A stretch of DNA of 5,514 nucleotides from Clostridia bacterium (GTDB taxonomy: Bacteria; Bacillota; Clostridia; Christensenellales; QALW01): assembly GCA_017964345.1 (NCBI GenBank), contig JAGCSD010000178.1, forward strand, positions 1 to 5,514, written 5' to 3'. Positions 1 to 5,514 of this stretch are shown piece after piece. Below the pieces are notes generated by a model. That model was not told the DNA's origin. It saw nothing but the letters and a program-made list of their open reading frames with translations, and did no database searches. Each line of letters opens with the position of its first letter. Within the stretch, counting starts at the first letter, position 1. The translations under genes and the position numbers were made by a program.

Positions 1-68
1 AGCAGGCTCCCCAGCCGCGCCGCGGCGGTGCTTTTGCCGCATCCGGGCATTCCGATCAGCACGATGTT
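1..68 (-). other. aroK: Start of shikimate kinase (AroK) domain with Walker A P-loop
   Basis: This is the N-terminal piece of the kinase half of the fusion. Residues 254-267 of the fused protein read NIVLIGMPGCGKST: a hydrophobic beta strand followed by the GxxxxGKST nucleotide-binding loop (27-53), as at the N-terminus of stand-alone AroK. Only about 22 kinase residues are inside the window, so the shikimate-binding arginines, the DxD motif and the lid cannot be checked. The P-loop alone could belong to another small nucleoside or shikimate kinase type, but the position directly behind AroE in an aromatic operon makes AroK by far the best reading. Confidence 0.85.
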
Positions 69-827
69 CTGCGTTTGCCGTGTCAAAACGTCTAAGACGC
101 GCTCGATCTCCGTATCGGAAATCGGGGTTTGCAAAAAGATTTCCGCCGCCGCTTTCGCCTGCGCCACCAGCATGGAAAGTCCGTTTTCACAGCGCAATCC
201 GCGCGCCTCGGCATCAAGCAGCAAAGCGGTTTTTAAGGGATTGTACACGATGTCCGCTACCGCTTCCAAATGTTCAAATATGTCCAGCGACAGCGGCGTT
301 TCCCCGTTTTGGGGGAACATCCCGACCGGCGTGGTGTTGACGATGATGTCCGCGTCCGCGTGGCGGGAAAGGTTTTGATAATTGTCCTCCCCCGTTCGCG
401 AGATCACGCGCACCTCGCGCGCGCCGGCGTCGCGAAGAACCGCGTTGACCGTCACGCTGGATCCGCCGCTGCCGAGGATGAGCGCTTTTTTGCCTTCAGG
501 CTCGATCCCTGCACGGCGCAGCAGGTACGAAAACCCAAAATAATCGGTATTGAAACCCGAAAGCGTACCGTCCGCTTCTTTGCGGATGGTGTTAACGCTC
601 CCGATGCGTTTTGCCTGGTCTGACAGACGTGTACAAAACGGCATCACGTTCTTTTTGTAAGGAATCGTAACATTGATGGCGTCAAACTCCCGTTTTTCCA
701 AAAACGGCGCCACCTGCTCTTCCGGCAGTTCAAACAGATCATAGGCATAGCCGCAAAGCATCTCATGTATCTGCGGCGAAAGGCTATGCGCCAGTCTGCC
801 GCCGAGCAGTCCGAAACAGGCGCGCAT
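1..827 (-). CDS. aroE: Bifunctional shikimate dehydrogenase / shikimate kinase (AroE-AroK fusion), 3' end cut by window edge
   Basis: I translated the reverse strand from the ATG at 827-825 and found an open frame of 275 codons with no stop before the left edge. Residues 1 to about 250 are a full shikimate dehydrogenase, which reduces 3-dehydroshikimate to shikimate with NADPH in the cytoplasm. It shows the substrate motif HSLSPQIH (14-21), the catalytic lysine in NVTIPYK (K58), the catalytic aspartate in GFNTD (D95), a dinucleotide loop LGSGGSS (118-124), NTTPVGM (164-170), DIVYNP (192-197) and GLSMLVAQA (216-224). After the last AroE helix and almost no linker, NIVLIGMPGCGKST (254-267) is the first strand and Walker A loop of shikimate kinase, the next enzyme in the pathway; the rest of the kinase is off the window. 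The start is supported by a GAGG at good spacing and by the usual AroE N-terminus right after it. It overlaps the pheA stop by one base (TGATG). The NADP-phosphate motif is SRT (143-145) rather than the usual NRT. AroE is certain; the fusion is well supported by the continuous frame, but a sequencing frameshift cannot be excluded from one read. Confidence 0.93.
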   Translation of the reverse strand, partial: MRACFGLLGGRLAHSLSPQIHEMLCGYAYDLFELPEEQVAPFLEKREFDAINVTIPYKKNVMPFCTRLSDQAKRIGSVNTIRKEADGTLSGFNTDYFGFSYLLRRAGIEPEGKKALILGSGGSSVTVNAVLRDAGAREVRVISRTGEDNYQNLSRHADADIIVNTTPVGMFPQNGETPLSLDIFEHLEAVADIVYNPLKTALLLDAEARGLRCENGLSMLVAQAKAAAEIFLQTPISDTEIERVLDVLTRQTQNIVLIGMPGCGKSTAAARLGSL

Positions 828-1969
828 CAGGTGACCTCGCTGTAGGATCCCAAGTACTGGAACTGCTCCGCCTCATTCTCGAGCTCGCCGAGCAATACGC
901 CGAATTTGGGAGAATAGACCGAAACGTCAATATCAAAATAAAACATAAATTCAAAATCACGTCCCGGGATCGGACGGCTTTCGAGTTTAATGACATTGAC
1001 GCCCAAGCAGTTAAATTCAGACAAAACATGATACAGGGCGCCCGGTCTGTGCGGAACGACGATCATCAGGCTGGTTTTGTTCGCGCCGGGATAGATTTCA
1101 AGCTTCTTGCTGACGCAGATAAACCGTGTATAGTTGTTTCCCGCGTTCTGCACCGCTTCCCGCAGAACGGACAAATGGTACAGCTCCGCGCATTGCTTGG
1201 AGGAAAGCGCCGCCACGTCGTTTCGATCGGACTCCGCTACCATTTTGGCGGCAAGCGCCGTGTTTTCACACACATGAACTTTCACATTTTTAAGGCTGTC
1301 CAACAATTCGCTGCACTGACGGATCGCCTGTTCATGCGAATAAATTTCGCGCACGTCTTCCCATTTGGTATTCTTTTTAGCGAGCAGACAATGATTGATC
1401 TGCAAGCGTGTGGACCGCACAATACTGAAGCGATACTGCGCGAGCAGGTCATAAATACGGTTGACCGAACCGGCGTTGGAGTTTTCCAGCGGCAGAATAC
1501 CATAGCGGCACAAACCGTTTTCAACCGCCTGAAACACACCTTCCCACGTATTCATAAACATAATCATGGGGTTCATGAATATCTTTTCGCACGCAAGCTG
1601 GGAATACGCGCCCTCTACGCCCTGGCACGCCACAAATGCGTTTTCGGGAAAAACCTGTTCCGTGGAAACGACCGCCTGTGCGATCGCGTCGGCATAAGAG
1701 CTTTTTGCGCCGAGCAGTTTGTTCTGATATGCCCGGCTGACGCCCATAACAGTGTGGAATAAAATCCGCGTTTCACTCTCAAAGCTCTCTCCGGCTTTTT
1801 GCGCACGGTCATTCAGCAGTGCACGCTCACGCGCGCGATCCAACACCGGAAGATCGTGTTCTTTCTTATAAGCGGCAACGTCCGCCGCCACCGCCAGACG
1901 CTGCTTGAACAGGTCGATCAACTGCGTATCGATAGTATCAATTTGTTCTCTTAATTCCTCTAAACTCAT
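827..1969 (-). CDS. pheA: Bifunctional chorismate mutase / prephenate dehydratase (P-protein) with C-terminal ACT domain
   Basis: This 380-residue protein converts chorismate to prephenate and then to phenylpyruvate, the phenylalanine branch. Residues 1-87 form an AroQ-type chorismate mutase with every active-site residue of the E. coli P-protein recognisable: R7, R24, K35, D44, R47, E48, S78 and Q82. Prephenate dehydratase covers about 110-288, with GVEGAYSQLA (117-126), PLENSNAGSV (160-169) and the catalytic TRF (281-283). A C-terminal ACT domain (about 298-375) carries GALY (310-313, GALV in E. coli) and ESRP (330-333), the motifs linked to phenylalanine binding, so feedback inhibition by phenylalanine is likely. 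Length and domain order are normal for the family. The ATG start has the best Shine-Dalgarno in the window (GGAGG, 7 bases upstream) and overlaps the aroA stop by four bases (ATGA). It is the only chorismate mutase visible here and may also supply prephenate to TyrA. Confidence 0.97.
   Translation of the reverse strand: MSLEELREQIDTIDTQLIDLFKQRLAVAADVAAYKKEHDLPVLDRARERALLNDRAQKAGESFESETRILFHTVMGVSRAYQNKLLGAKSSYADAIAQAVVSTEQVFPENAFVACQGVEGAYSQLACEKIFMNPMIMFMNTWEGVFQAVENGLCRYGILPLENSNAGSVNRIYDLLAQYRFSIVRSTRLQINHCLLAKKNTKWEDVREIYSHEQAIRQCSELLDSLKNVKVHVCENTALAAKMVAESDRNDVAALSSKQCAELYHLSVLREAVQNAGNNYTRFICVSKKLEIYPGANKTSLMIVVPHRPGALYHVLSEFNCLGVNVIKLESRPIPGRDFEFMFYFDIDVSVYSPKFGVLLGELENEAEQFQYLGSYSEVT
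834..838 (-). promoter_or_regulatory. Ribosome binding site for aroE-aroK
   Basis: The minus strand reads GAGGT, leaving six bases before the ATG at 827-825. It lies inside the last codons of pheA and supports this ATG as the aroE start, which agrees with the family N-terminus. Confidence 0.65.
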
Positions 1970-3219
1970 GATAAAACCTCCAGAGAGTTCAAGTCTTCAA
2001 AAAAGGCGGGATAGGATTTCGCCACGGCTCCGGCGTCCTCAATGACGACCGGTTTTTGACAGATCGACGCGGCTGTTGCCGCCGCCATGACGATGCGGTG
2101 ATCGTTGCGGCTGTTCACCGTGCCGCCGGTAAGCGCACCCGTGCCGAAAATGACAAAACCGTCGTTCGTCTTTTCGATTTGCCCGCCAAAAGCGCGAATC
2201 ATATCAAACACGCTTTCAATGCGGTCGCTCTCTTTTAAGCGCAGGCGCTCGGCGTGTTCAATGACGGTTTTGCCGCGCGCCGCGCACGCCGCCACGGCAA
2301 GCGCGGGCACAAGGTCGGGGATCTGCGACGCGTCCACGCGAATGCCGTGCAAAGGCGCGTGTTTGACAGACAGCGTGTTTCCGCGCCACGAAACCTCCGC
2401 GCCCATACGGGCAAGCAAGTCAAGGATCGCGCGGTCGCCCTGCGCGCTTTCAGGATCAAGCCCCTCTATGACGACGCCGGCGGGCGAAAACGCGCCGAGG
2501 CAGGCAAAAAACGCGGCGTTAGACCAGTCGCCTTCCGCTACGGCAACGCCGGGCGAACGATACCGCTGGGCGCCCGGTACGAAAAACCCGTTCTCCGTCC
2601 GCTCGATACGAACGGAAAAGGTGTCAAGCGCCTTGAGCGTCATATCGATATACGGCGCCGATTCGATCTTTCCCGAAAGCGTGATCACGCTGTCGGCAGG
2701 CAAAAGCGGAAGCGCAAATAGCAAACCGCTGACAAACTGAGAAGAAACCGAAGCAGAAAGCGTATACTCCCCCGGTGCGATCTGTCCGCGGGCAGAAAGC
2801 GGAAACGCGCCCTGCGGCGACAACGACGCCCCGTGACGTATCAGTTCTTCATATAACGGTGAAAGCGGACGCGCGGCAAGCCGCGGCGCGCCGGTAAAGA
2901 CGGCGTCAGCGGCAAGCGCGCAGACAACGGGCAAGAGAAAACGGTAAGTCGATCCGCTTTCCCCTGCGTCAAGGATTGCGTTTTTGACGATCCCGCCGCG
3001 CGGGTAAACGCAAAGCGCATCCGTTTCCTCTCGCGTATCTGTCAAAAACGCGTCCAAACAGCGTCTGGTCGCCTCTATATCCGCCGAAAAGCTCACACCT
3101 TCAATACGTGTTTCACTTTCCGACAGCGCAGCGGCGATCAGCAGCCGATGCACGTGGGATTTGGACGAAATGCTATGTACGCGTCCTTTGCGCGCGCCGT
3201 TTAGGACAGTGCTCTTCAT
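1966..3219 (-). CDS. aroA: 3-phosphoshikimate 1-carboxyvinyltransferase (EPSP synthase)
   Basis: This 417-residue cytoplasmic enzyme transfers enolpyruvate from PEP to shikimate 3-phosphate, giving EPSP. The two-domain EPSPS fold is complete, and the key residues of the E. coli enzyme can be matched: SKSHVHR (19-25; K20, S21, R25), GESGSTYR (86-93), the SSQF shikimate-phosphate motif, ESAPYIDMT, catalytic D302 in IPDLVP, LRLKESDR (326-333; K329, E330, R333), NDHR (372-375; R375) and K401 near the C-terminus. The PEP/glyphosate loop is not the textbook GNAGTA form: it reads ESGSTYRFL, with Ser where Thr97 and Leu where Pro101 of E. coli lie. The KESDR and SGST style resembles clostridial enzymes. 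The ATG start overlaps the aroB stop as ATGA, and only a weak GGGA lies upstream, so translation is probably coupled to aroB. The stop overlaps the pheA start in the same way. Confidence 0.97.
   Translation of the reverse strand: MKSTVLNGARKGRVHSISSKSHVHRLLIAAALSESETRIEGVSFSADIEATRRCLDAFLTDTREETDALCVYPRGGIVKNAILDAGESGSTYRFLLPVVCALAADAVFTGAPRLAARPLSPLYEELIRHGASLSPQGAFPLSARGQIAPGEYTLSASVSSQFVSGLLFALPLLPADSVITLSGKIESAPYIDMTLKALDTFSVRIERTENGFFVPGAQRYRSPGVAVAEGDWSNAAFFACLGAFSPAGVVIEGLDPESAQGDRAILDLLARMGAEVSWRGNTLSVKHAPLHGIRVDASQIPDLVPALAVAACAARGKTVIEHAERLRLKESDRIESVFDMIRAFGGQIEKTNDGFVIFGTGALTGGTVNSRNDHRIVMAAATAASICQKPVVIEDAGAVAKSYPAFFEDLNSLEVLS
1977..1981 (-). promoter_or_regulatory. Strong ribosome binding site for pheA
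   Basis: GGAGG on the minus strand, seven bases before the pheA ATG (1969-1967) and inside the last codons of aroA. It is the best-matching site with ideal spacing in the window, so pheA can probably initiate well on its own in addition to coupling with aroA. Confidence 0.75.
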
Positions 3220-4262
3220 TTGACGAGTCCCGCGCGCAGGATCTCCCGCGCCTCGTCAAGCGACAGCGTTCGAATTTCCGCCTTGCCGATTTTCCGGACA
3301 ACGATCAAATTCAGAGCATCCCCGCTGCGTTTTTTGTCGCTCAACAGCTTTTTGAAGATCTCATCGGCGGAAAAGGCGGTTTCCGTCGGCAAGCCGTAAG
3401 CGGTAAGCGAGGACGCCAGCTTATCCGTAAGCTCGGTCTGCTCCGTCTTTTGAAACGCCCGCGTGACAAGCATCATGCCGATCGCCACGCACGCGCCGTG
3501 TGAAAGTGAAAAGTCGCTCAGGGATTCCACCGCGTGACCGAAAGTATGCCCGAAATTCAGGATTTGCCGAATCCCGGTATCGCGTTCGTCGGCGTTTACA
3601 ATGTCGCGCTTGATTTCCACGCACCGCGCGATCACGTCCGTGCGCTTCCAACCGGGCGTTTTCACGGTTTCAAACAGATCGGGATCGGCAATCATGCCGT
3701 ATTTGATGACTTCCGCCATACCGGAAGCAAACTGTTCCGGCGGCAAAGTGTCAAGCACCGTCGGATCGCACAGAACAAGCGACGGCTGCCAGAACGCTCC
3801 GAAAAGATTTTTACCCGCCGGCAGATCGACCGCCGTTTTGCCGCCGACAGAAGAATCCACGCACGCGAGAAGCGTTGTCGGAATCTGAATATATCGAACC
3901 CCGCGCAGGAACGTGGCGGCGCAAAAACCGCACAAGTCCCCCACCACGCCGCCGCCGAGCGCGACAAGCATATCACCGCGCGTAAAATATTTTTCCGCTA
4001 AACGGTTGACGATCAAGAAAAGATTTTGCGCGTTTTTGCTCTTTTCGCCGTGTTCCACCACAAAAGTTTCCACGTCAAATCCGGCGTTTTTTAAGGAAGA
4101 AACGGTCGTTTCGCCGTAAAGGGAAAAGACGGTGTCGTCGGAAACAAGAAACAGACGCGGCGTACCGAACCGGGCGGCAAGGCATTCGCCGGCACGGACG
4201 AGCAAGCCGTCTTCGATCAAAATGTCATAGGGACGCGACGCGTCTACCGCAACGGTAATCAT
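3216..4262 (-). CDS. aroB: 3-dehydroquinate synthase
   Basis: This 348-residue protein is a normal-length NAD+- and metal-dependent cyclase that converts DAHP to 3-dehydroquinate, the second pathway step. Visible motifs are the nucleotide-binding GGGVVGD (103-109) with the following GF, IPTTLLACVDSSVGGKT (127-143), GKNLFGAF (150-157), MAEVIKYG (182-189) and NFGHTFGHAVE (236-246). The expected metal ligands are E184, H239 and H255. The last histidine sits in SHGACVAIGM, where most homologues have HGE, so the Glu after HG is Ala257 here; it is not a metal ligand, and activity is still expected. The start follows from the N-terminal strand MITVAV and the YDILIEDGLL segment typical of the family. 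The nearest Shine-Dalgarno-like AAGGA is about 12 bases upstream, longer than ideal, and the ATG overlaps the tyrA stop as ATGA, which points to coupled translation. Confidence 0.97.
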   Translation of the reverse strand: MITVAVDASRPYDILIEDGLLVRAGECLAARFGTPRLFLVSDDTVFSLYGETTVSSLKNAGFDVETFVVEHGEKSKNAQNLFLIVNRLAEKYFTRGDMLVALGGGVVGDLCGFCAATFLRGVRYIQIPTTLLACVDSSVGGKTAVDLPAGKNLFGAFWQPSLVLCDPTVLDTLPPEQFASGMAEVIKYGMIADPDLFETVKTPGWKRTDVIARCVEIKRDIVNADERDTGIRQILNFGHTFGHAVESLSDFSLSHGACVAIGMMLVTRAFQKTEQTELTDKLASSLTAYGLPTETAFSADEIFKKLLSDKKRSGDALNLIVVRKIGKAEIRTLSLDEAREILRAGLVK

Positions 4263-5092
4263 GAATCAATTCGTTCCTTTCTTTCTCTGCCGTCGCGCAG
4301 AAGGGCTTCGAGCGCCGGCGCGTCACCGGCTGCCAGCGCGTCGGAATACTTCCGCAATTCGCCGATGAGATGGTCGATTTCTTCCTTCAGAAAATCCTTG
4401 TTATCCAAGAACAATTCCGTCCACATCGTTTCGTTCAGATACGCCACGCGCGTCAAATCCTTATAACTGCCCGCGGAAAAGCCCTTATGGACGATCGCGC
4501 GCGGGCTTTTGACGTAAGCGTTGGATACGACGTGCGCGAGCTGCGAGGTAAACGCAATGTTGCGGTCATGGGTCACCGCGTCGGTGACAGTCACGCTGCC
4601 AAAGCCGATGGACTTAAAGAAATCCGTCAGACGGGCAAGCAGGTCCACGTCCCGCGCGTCCGGCGGCACCACGATCATGGAAGCTCCTTTGAACAGCGTT
4701 TCCCGCGCATACTTGATACCGGATTTATGATATCCCGCCATCGGATGTCCGCCCACGAACGTAAACCCGTGTTTTTGGGCGATAGCAAAGCCTTTTTCAC
4801 AAATCACCTGCTTGACACCGCACCCATCGAGCACGACAGCGCCGGGACGGATCTCCCGCGCGTGTTTCTCCAGCCACGCAAGACAAGCGTCGGGGTACGA
4901 GGCAAGAAAGATCAATTCGCACTCCGGCAAAGTGGTTTCGTCCAATCTGCCGTCGATCGTATCGGTCATCAGAGCGAATTCCAGAACGCTCTGACTGCGG
5001 TTCTCACCGAAAACCGTATGCGGTGTGTACGCTTTGACGGCTTTGGCAAACGACGCGCCGATCAGCCCGAGCGCCACAACCCCGACTTTCAC
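4259..5092 (-). CDS. tyrA: Prephenate (or arogenate) dehydrogenase, no chorismate mutase or ACT domain
   Basis: This 277-residue enzyme carries out the oxidative decarboxylation of prephenate to 4-hydroxyphenylpyruvate, the tyrosine branch. An N-terminal Rossmann domain begins at once ([10 protein letters not shown], 3-12); the catalytic histidine lies in GGHPMAG (H116), and CGVK (91-94) and KDLTRVA with NETMW follow in the helical C-terminal domain. It ends without an ACT domain and has no fused chorismate mutase. Two coenzyme-site features stand out: the first Gly of GxGxxG is Ala7, and strand two ends GENRS (29-33), where NAD-dependent relatives usually carry an Asp; an Asn-Arg-Ser there may favour NADP. 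Substrate choice between prephenate and arogenate cannot be told from sequence. The start is GTG at 5092-5090: it lies 7 bases after GGAGG, gives the expected short lead into the Rossmann strand, and overlaps the aroF stop as GTGA. Confidence 0.95.
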   Translation of the reverse strand: MKVGVVALGLIGASFAKAVKAYTPHTVFGENRSQSVLEFALMTDTIDGRLDETTLPECELIFLASYPDACLAWLEKHAREIRPGAVVLDGCGVKQVICEKGFAIAQKHGFTFVGGHPMAGYHKSGIKYARETLFKGASMIVVPPDARDVDLLARLTDFFKSIGFGSVTVTDAVTHDRNIAFTSQLAHVVSNAYVKSPRAIVHKGFSAGSYKDLTRVAYLNETMWTELFLDNKDFLKEEIDHLIGELRKYSDALAAGDAPALEALLRDGRERKERIDS

Positions 5093-5514
5093 AGCACCGC
5101 CTCCCGCACACGCAGGACCGCGCGCGTTACGTCGTCAAACTGATCGGGCGTCAGCGACTGCGCGCCGTCGCACAGCGCGTGCGCCGGATCGTTATGCACT
5201 TCGATCATCAGTCCGTCGCACCCCGCGGCGGTTGCCGACAGCGCCATCGGTTTGACCATGCGCGCAATGCCCGTGGCGTGGCTCGGATCGACGATGACCG
5301 GCAGATGCGACAGTTCATGGAGCATCGGTACAGCGGACACGTCGAGCGTGTTTCGCGTATACGTTTCAAACGTGCGAATACCGCGTTCGCACAAAATCAC
5401 GCGTTCATTGCCGCCCGCCATGATATATTCGGCGCTCATCAGCAATTCTTTCATATTGTTGGCAAGCCCGCGCTTGAGCAAAACAGGCTTGTCTACCTTT
5501 CCCAGTTCCTTCAA
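5089..5514 (-). CDS. aroF: 3-deoxy-7-phosphoheptulonate (DAHP) synthase, type I-beta (KDO8PS-like), C-terminal part only
   Basis: Only the last 141 codons are inside the window; the gene runs off the right edge, so the TTG at 5514 is an internal Leu codon and not a start. The enzyme condenses PEP with erythrose 4-phosphate, the committed first step. The fragment is the C-terminal half of the TIM barrel: PVLLKRG (10-16 of the fragment), AEYIMAGGN (28-36), [10 protein letters not shown] (41-50), [12 protein letters not shown] (71-82), GLMIEVH (101-107) and CDGAQSL (115-121). In related enzymes the His of DPSH, the Glu of IEVH and the Asp of DGAQ are metal ligands, and the ERGIR arginine binds substrate phosphate; all are present. 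This pattern fits the I-beta/KDO8PS-like class rather than the E. coli AroG/F/H class. Whether a regulatory ferredoxin-like, ACT or chorismate mutase domain sits at the N-terminus cannot be seen. The name aroF is a convention for this class, also called aroA or aroG elsewhere. Confidence 0.95.
   Translation of the reverse strand: MKELGKVDKPVLLKRGLANNMKELLMSAEYIMAGGNERVILCERGIRTFETYTRNTLDVSAVPMLHELSHLPVIVDPSHATGIARMVKPMALSATAAGCDGLMIEVHNDPAHALCDGAQSLTPDQFDDVTRAVLRVREAVL
5100..5104 (-). promoter_or_regulatory. Ribosome binding site that selects the GTG start of tyrA
   Basis: GGAGG within GGGAGGC on the minus strand, seven bases before the GTG at 5092-5090, inside the end of aroF. No ATG gives a comparable N-terminus, so this site decides the GTG start. 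Confidence 0.75.

Larger units (their letters stand above)
1..5514 (-). other. Aromatic amino acid biosynthesis operon, continuous overlapping gene chain
   Basis: Six consecutive minus-strand genes read aroF, tyrA, aroB, aroA, pheA, aroE-aroK. Four junctions are 4-base overlaps: GTGA at 5089-5092, ATGA at 4259-4262, ATGA at 3216-3219 and ATGA at 1966-1969. The fifth is a 1-base TGATG overlap at 825-829. No terminator or promoter fits between genes, so a single transcript with coupled translation is the natural reading. Both ends of the operon lie outside the window. Confidence 0.9.

Noticed and set aside
66..86. A separate aroK gene starting at a TTG (86-84) inside the end of aroE
   Set aside because: There is no stop codon ending AroE nearby, no good ribosome binding site before the TTG, and the only nearby ATG codes for Met260 within the P-loop. 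A fusion is the simpler reading.
28..623. Plus-strand open frames near the left end that could seem to fill a region with no minus-strand gene
   Set aside because: The region is fully occupied by the minus-strand AroE-AroK frame, which runs off the edge; the plus-strand products have no recognisable content.
1028..1762. A 244-codon plus-strand open frame opposite pheA
   Set aside because: Its product is rich in Arg, His and Phe without any recognisable domain, and it lies wholly antisense to a clear three-domain PheA. It is a mirror of codon use in a GC-rich gene.
2105..2740. Plus-strand open frames of 155-211 codons opposite aroA
   Set aside because: Several antisense frames are open at once, which reflects base composition and not genes; none has a convincing ribosome binding site or domain.
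4370..5143. A 257-codon plus-strand open frame opposite tyrA and the end of aroF
   Set aside because: It crosses the tyrA-aroF junction in antisense, shows no family motifs and has Arg/His-rich composition typical of shadow frames.
5089..5514. The 141-codon DAHP synthase frame as a complete short protein or pseudogene
   Set aside because: It opens exactly at the window edge in the middle of a conserved barrel segment, so it is a gene cut by the window and not a truncated one.
1..5514. Intergenic promoters, terminators, T-box or other riboswitch leaders, repeats, CRISPR, tRNA or mobile elements
   Set aside because: All genes overlap and leave no non-coding space, and I saw no repeat or RNA-like structure not explained by the coding sequence.

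Overview
The window is a stretch of a compact, single-direction aromatic amino acid (shikimate/chorismate) operon. Every gene lies on the minus strand, so transcription runs from the right edge (5514) to the left edge (1). Five gene junctions are visible, and at each one the stop codon of one gene overlaps the start codon of the next. As a result, all 5514 bases are coding; there is no intergenic space, RNA gene, mobile element, repeat array or CRISPR.

In transcription order the genes are: the 3' part of a type I-beta DAHP synthase (aroF-like, 5514-5089); tyrA, prephenate dehydrogenase without chorismate mutase or ACT domain (5092-4259); aroB, 3-dehydroquinate synthase (4262-3216); aroA, EPSP synthase (3219-1966); pheA, a chorismate mutase-prephenate dehydratase-ACT protein (1969-827); and an aroE reading frame (827-1). 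The last frame runs without a stop from a complete shikimate dehydrogenase straight into the P-loop of a shikimate kinase, so it is an AroE-AroK fusion cut by the left edge.

Together these genes encode steps 1 (DAHP synthase), 2 (AroB), 4 (AroE), 5 (AroK) and 6 (AroA) of the route to chorismate, plus both post-chorismate branches, to phenylpyruvate (PheA) and 4-hydroxyphenylpyruvate (TyrA). Dehydroquinate dehydratase (step 3) and chorismate synthase AroC (step 7) are not in the window. The only visible chorismate mutase domain is in PheA, and TyrA has none, so within this operon both branches would rely on PheA for prephenate.

The KDO8PS-like DAHP synthase, the aroF-tyrA-aroB-aroA-...-pheA-aroE-aroK order and the protein styles (TyrA CGVK, EPSPS GESGSTYR, P-loop GMPGCGKST) suggest a Firmicute of the class Clostridia. 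The GC-rich sequence would suit an Oscillospiraceae/Ruminococcaceae-type gut or environmental member, but this placement is inference from gene order and motifs, not a search. The promoter and any leader control (for example a T-box or Trp/Tyr/Phe attenuator) would lie beyond the right edge and cannot be judged here.

I see no evidence of a new type of system. The points worth a second look are the AroE-AroK fusion, the coenzyme-site residues of TyrA and AroE, the absence of aroC from its common place, and the unbroken chain of overlapping genes.
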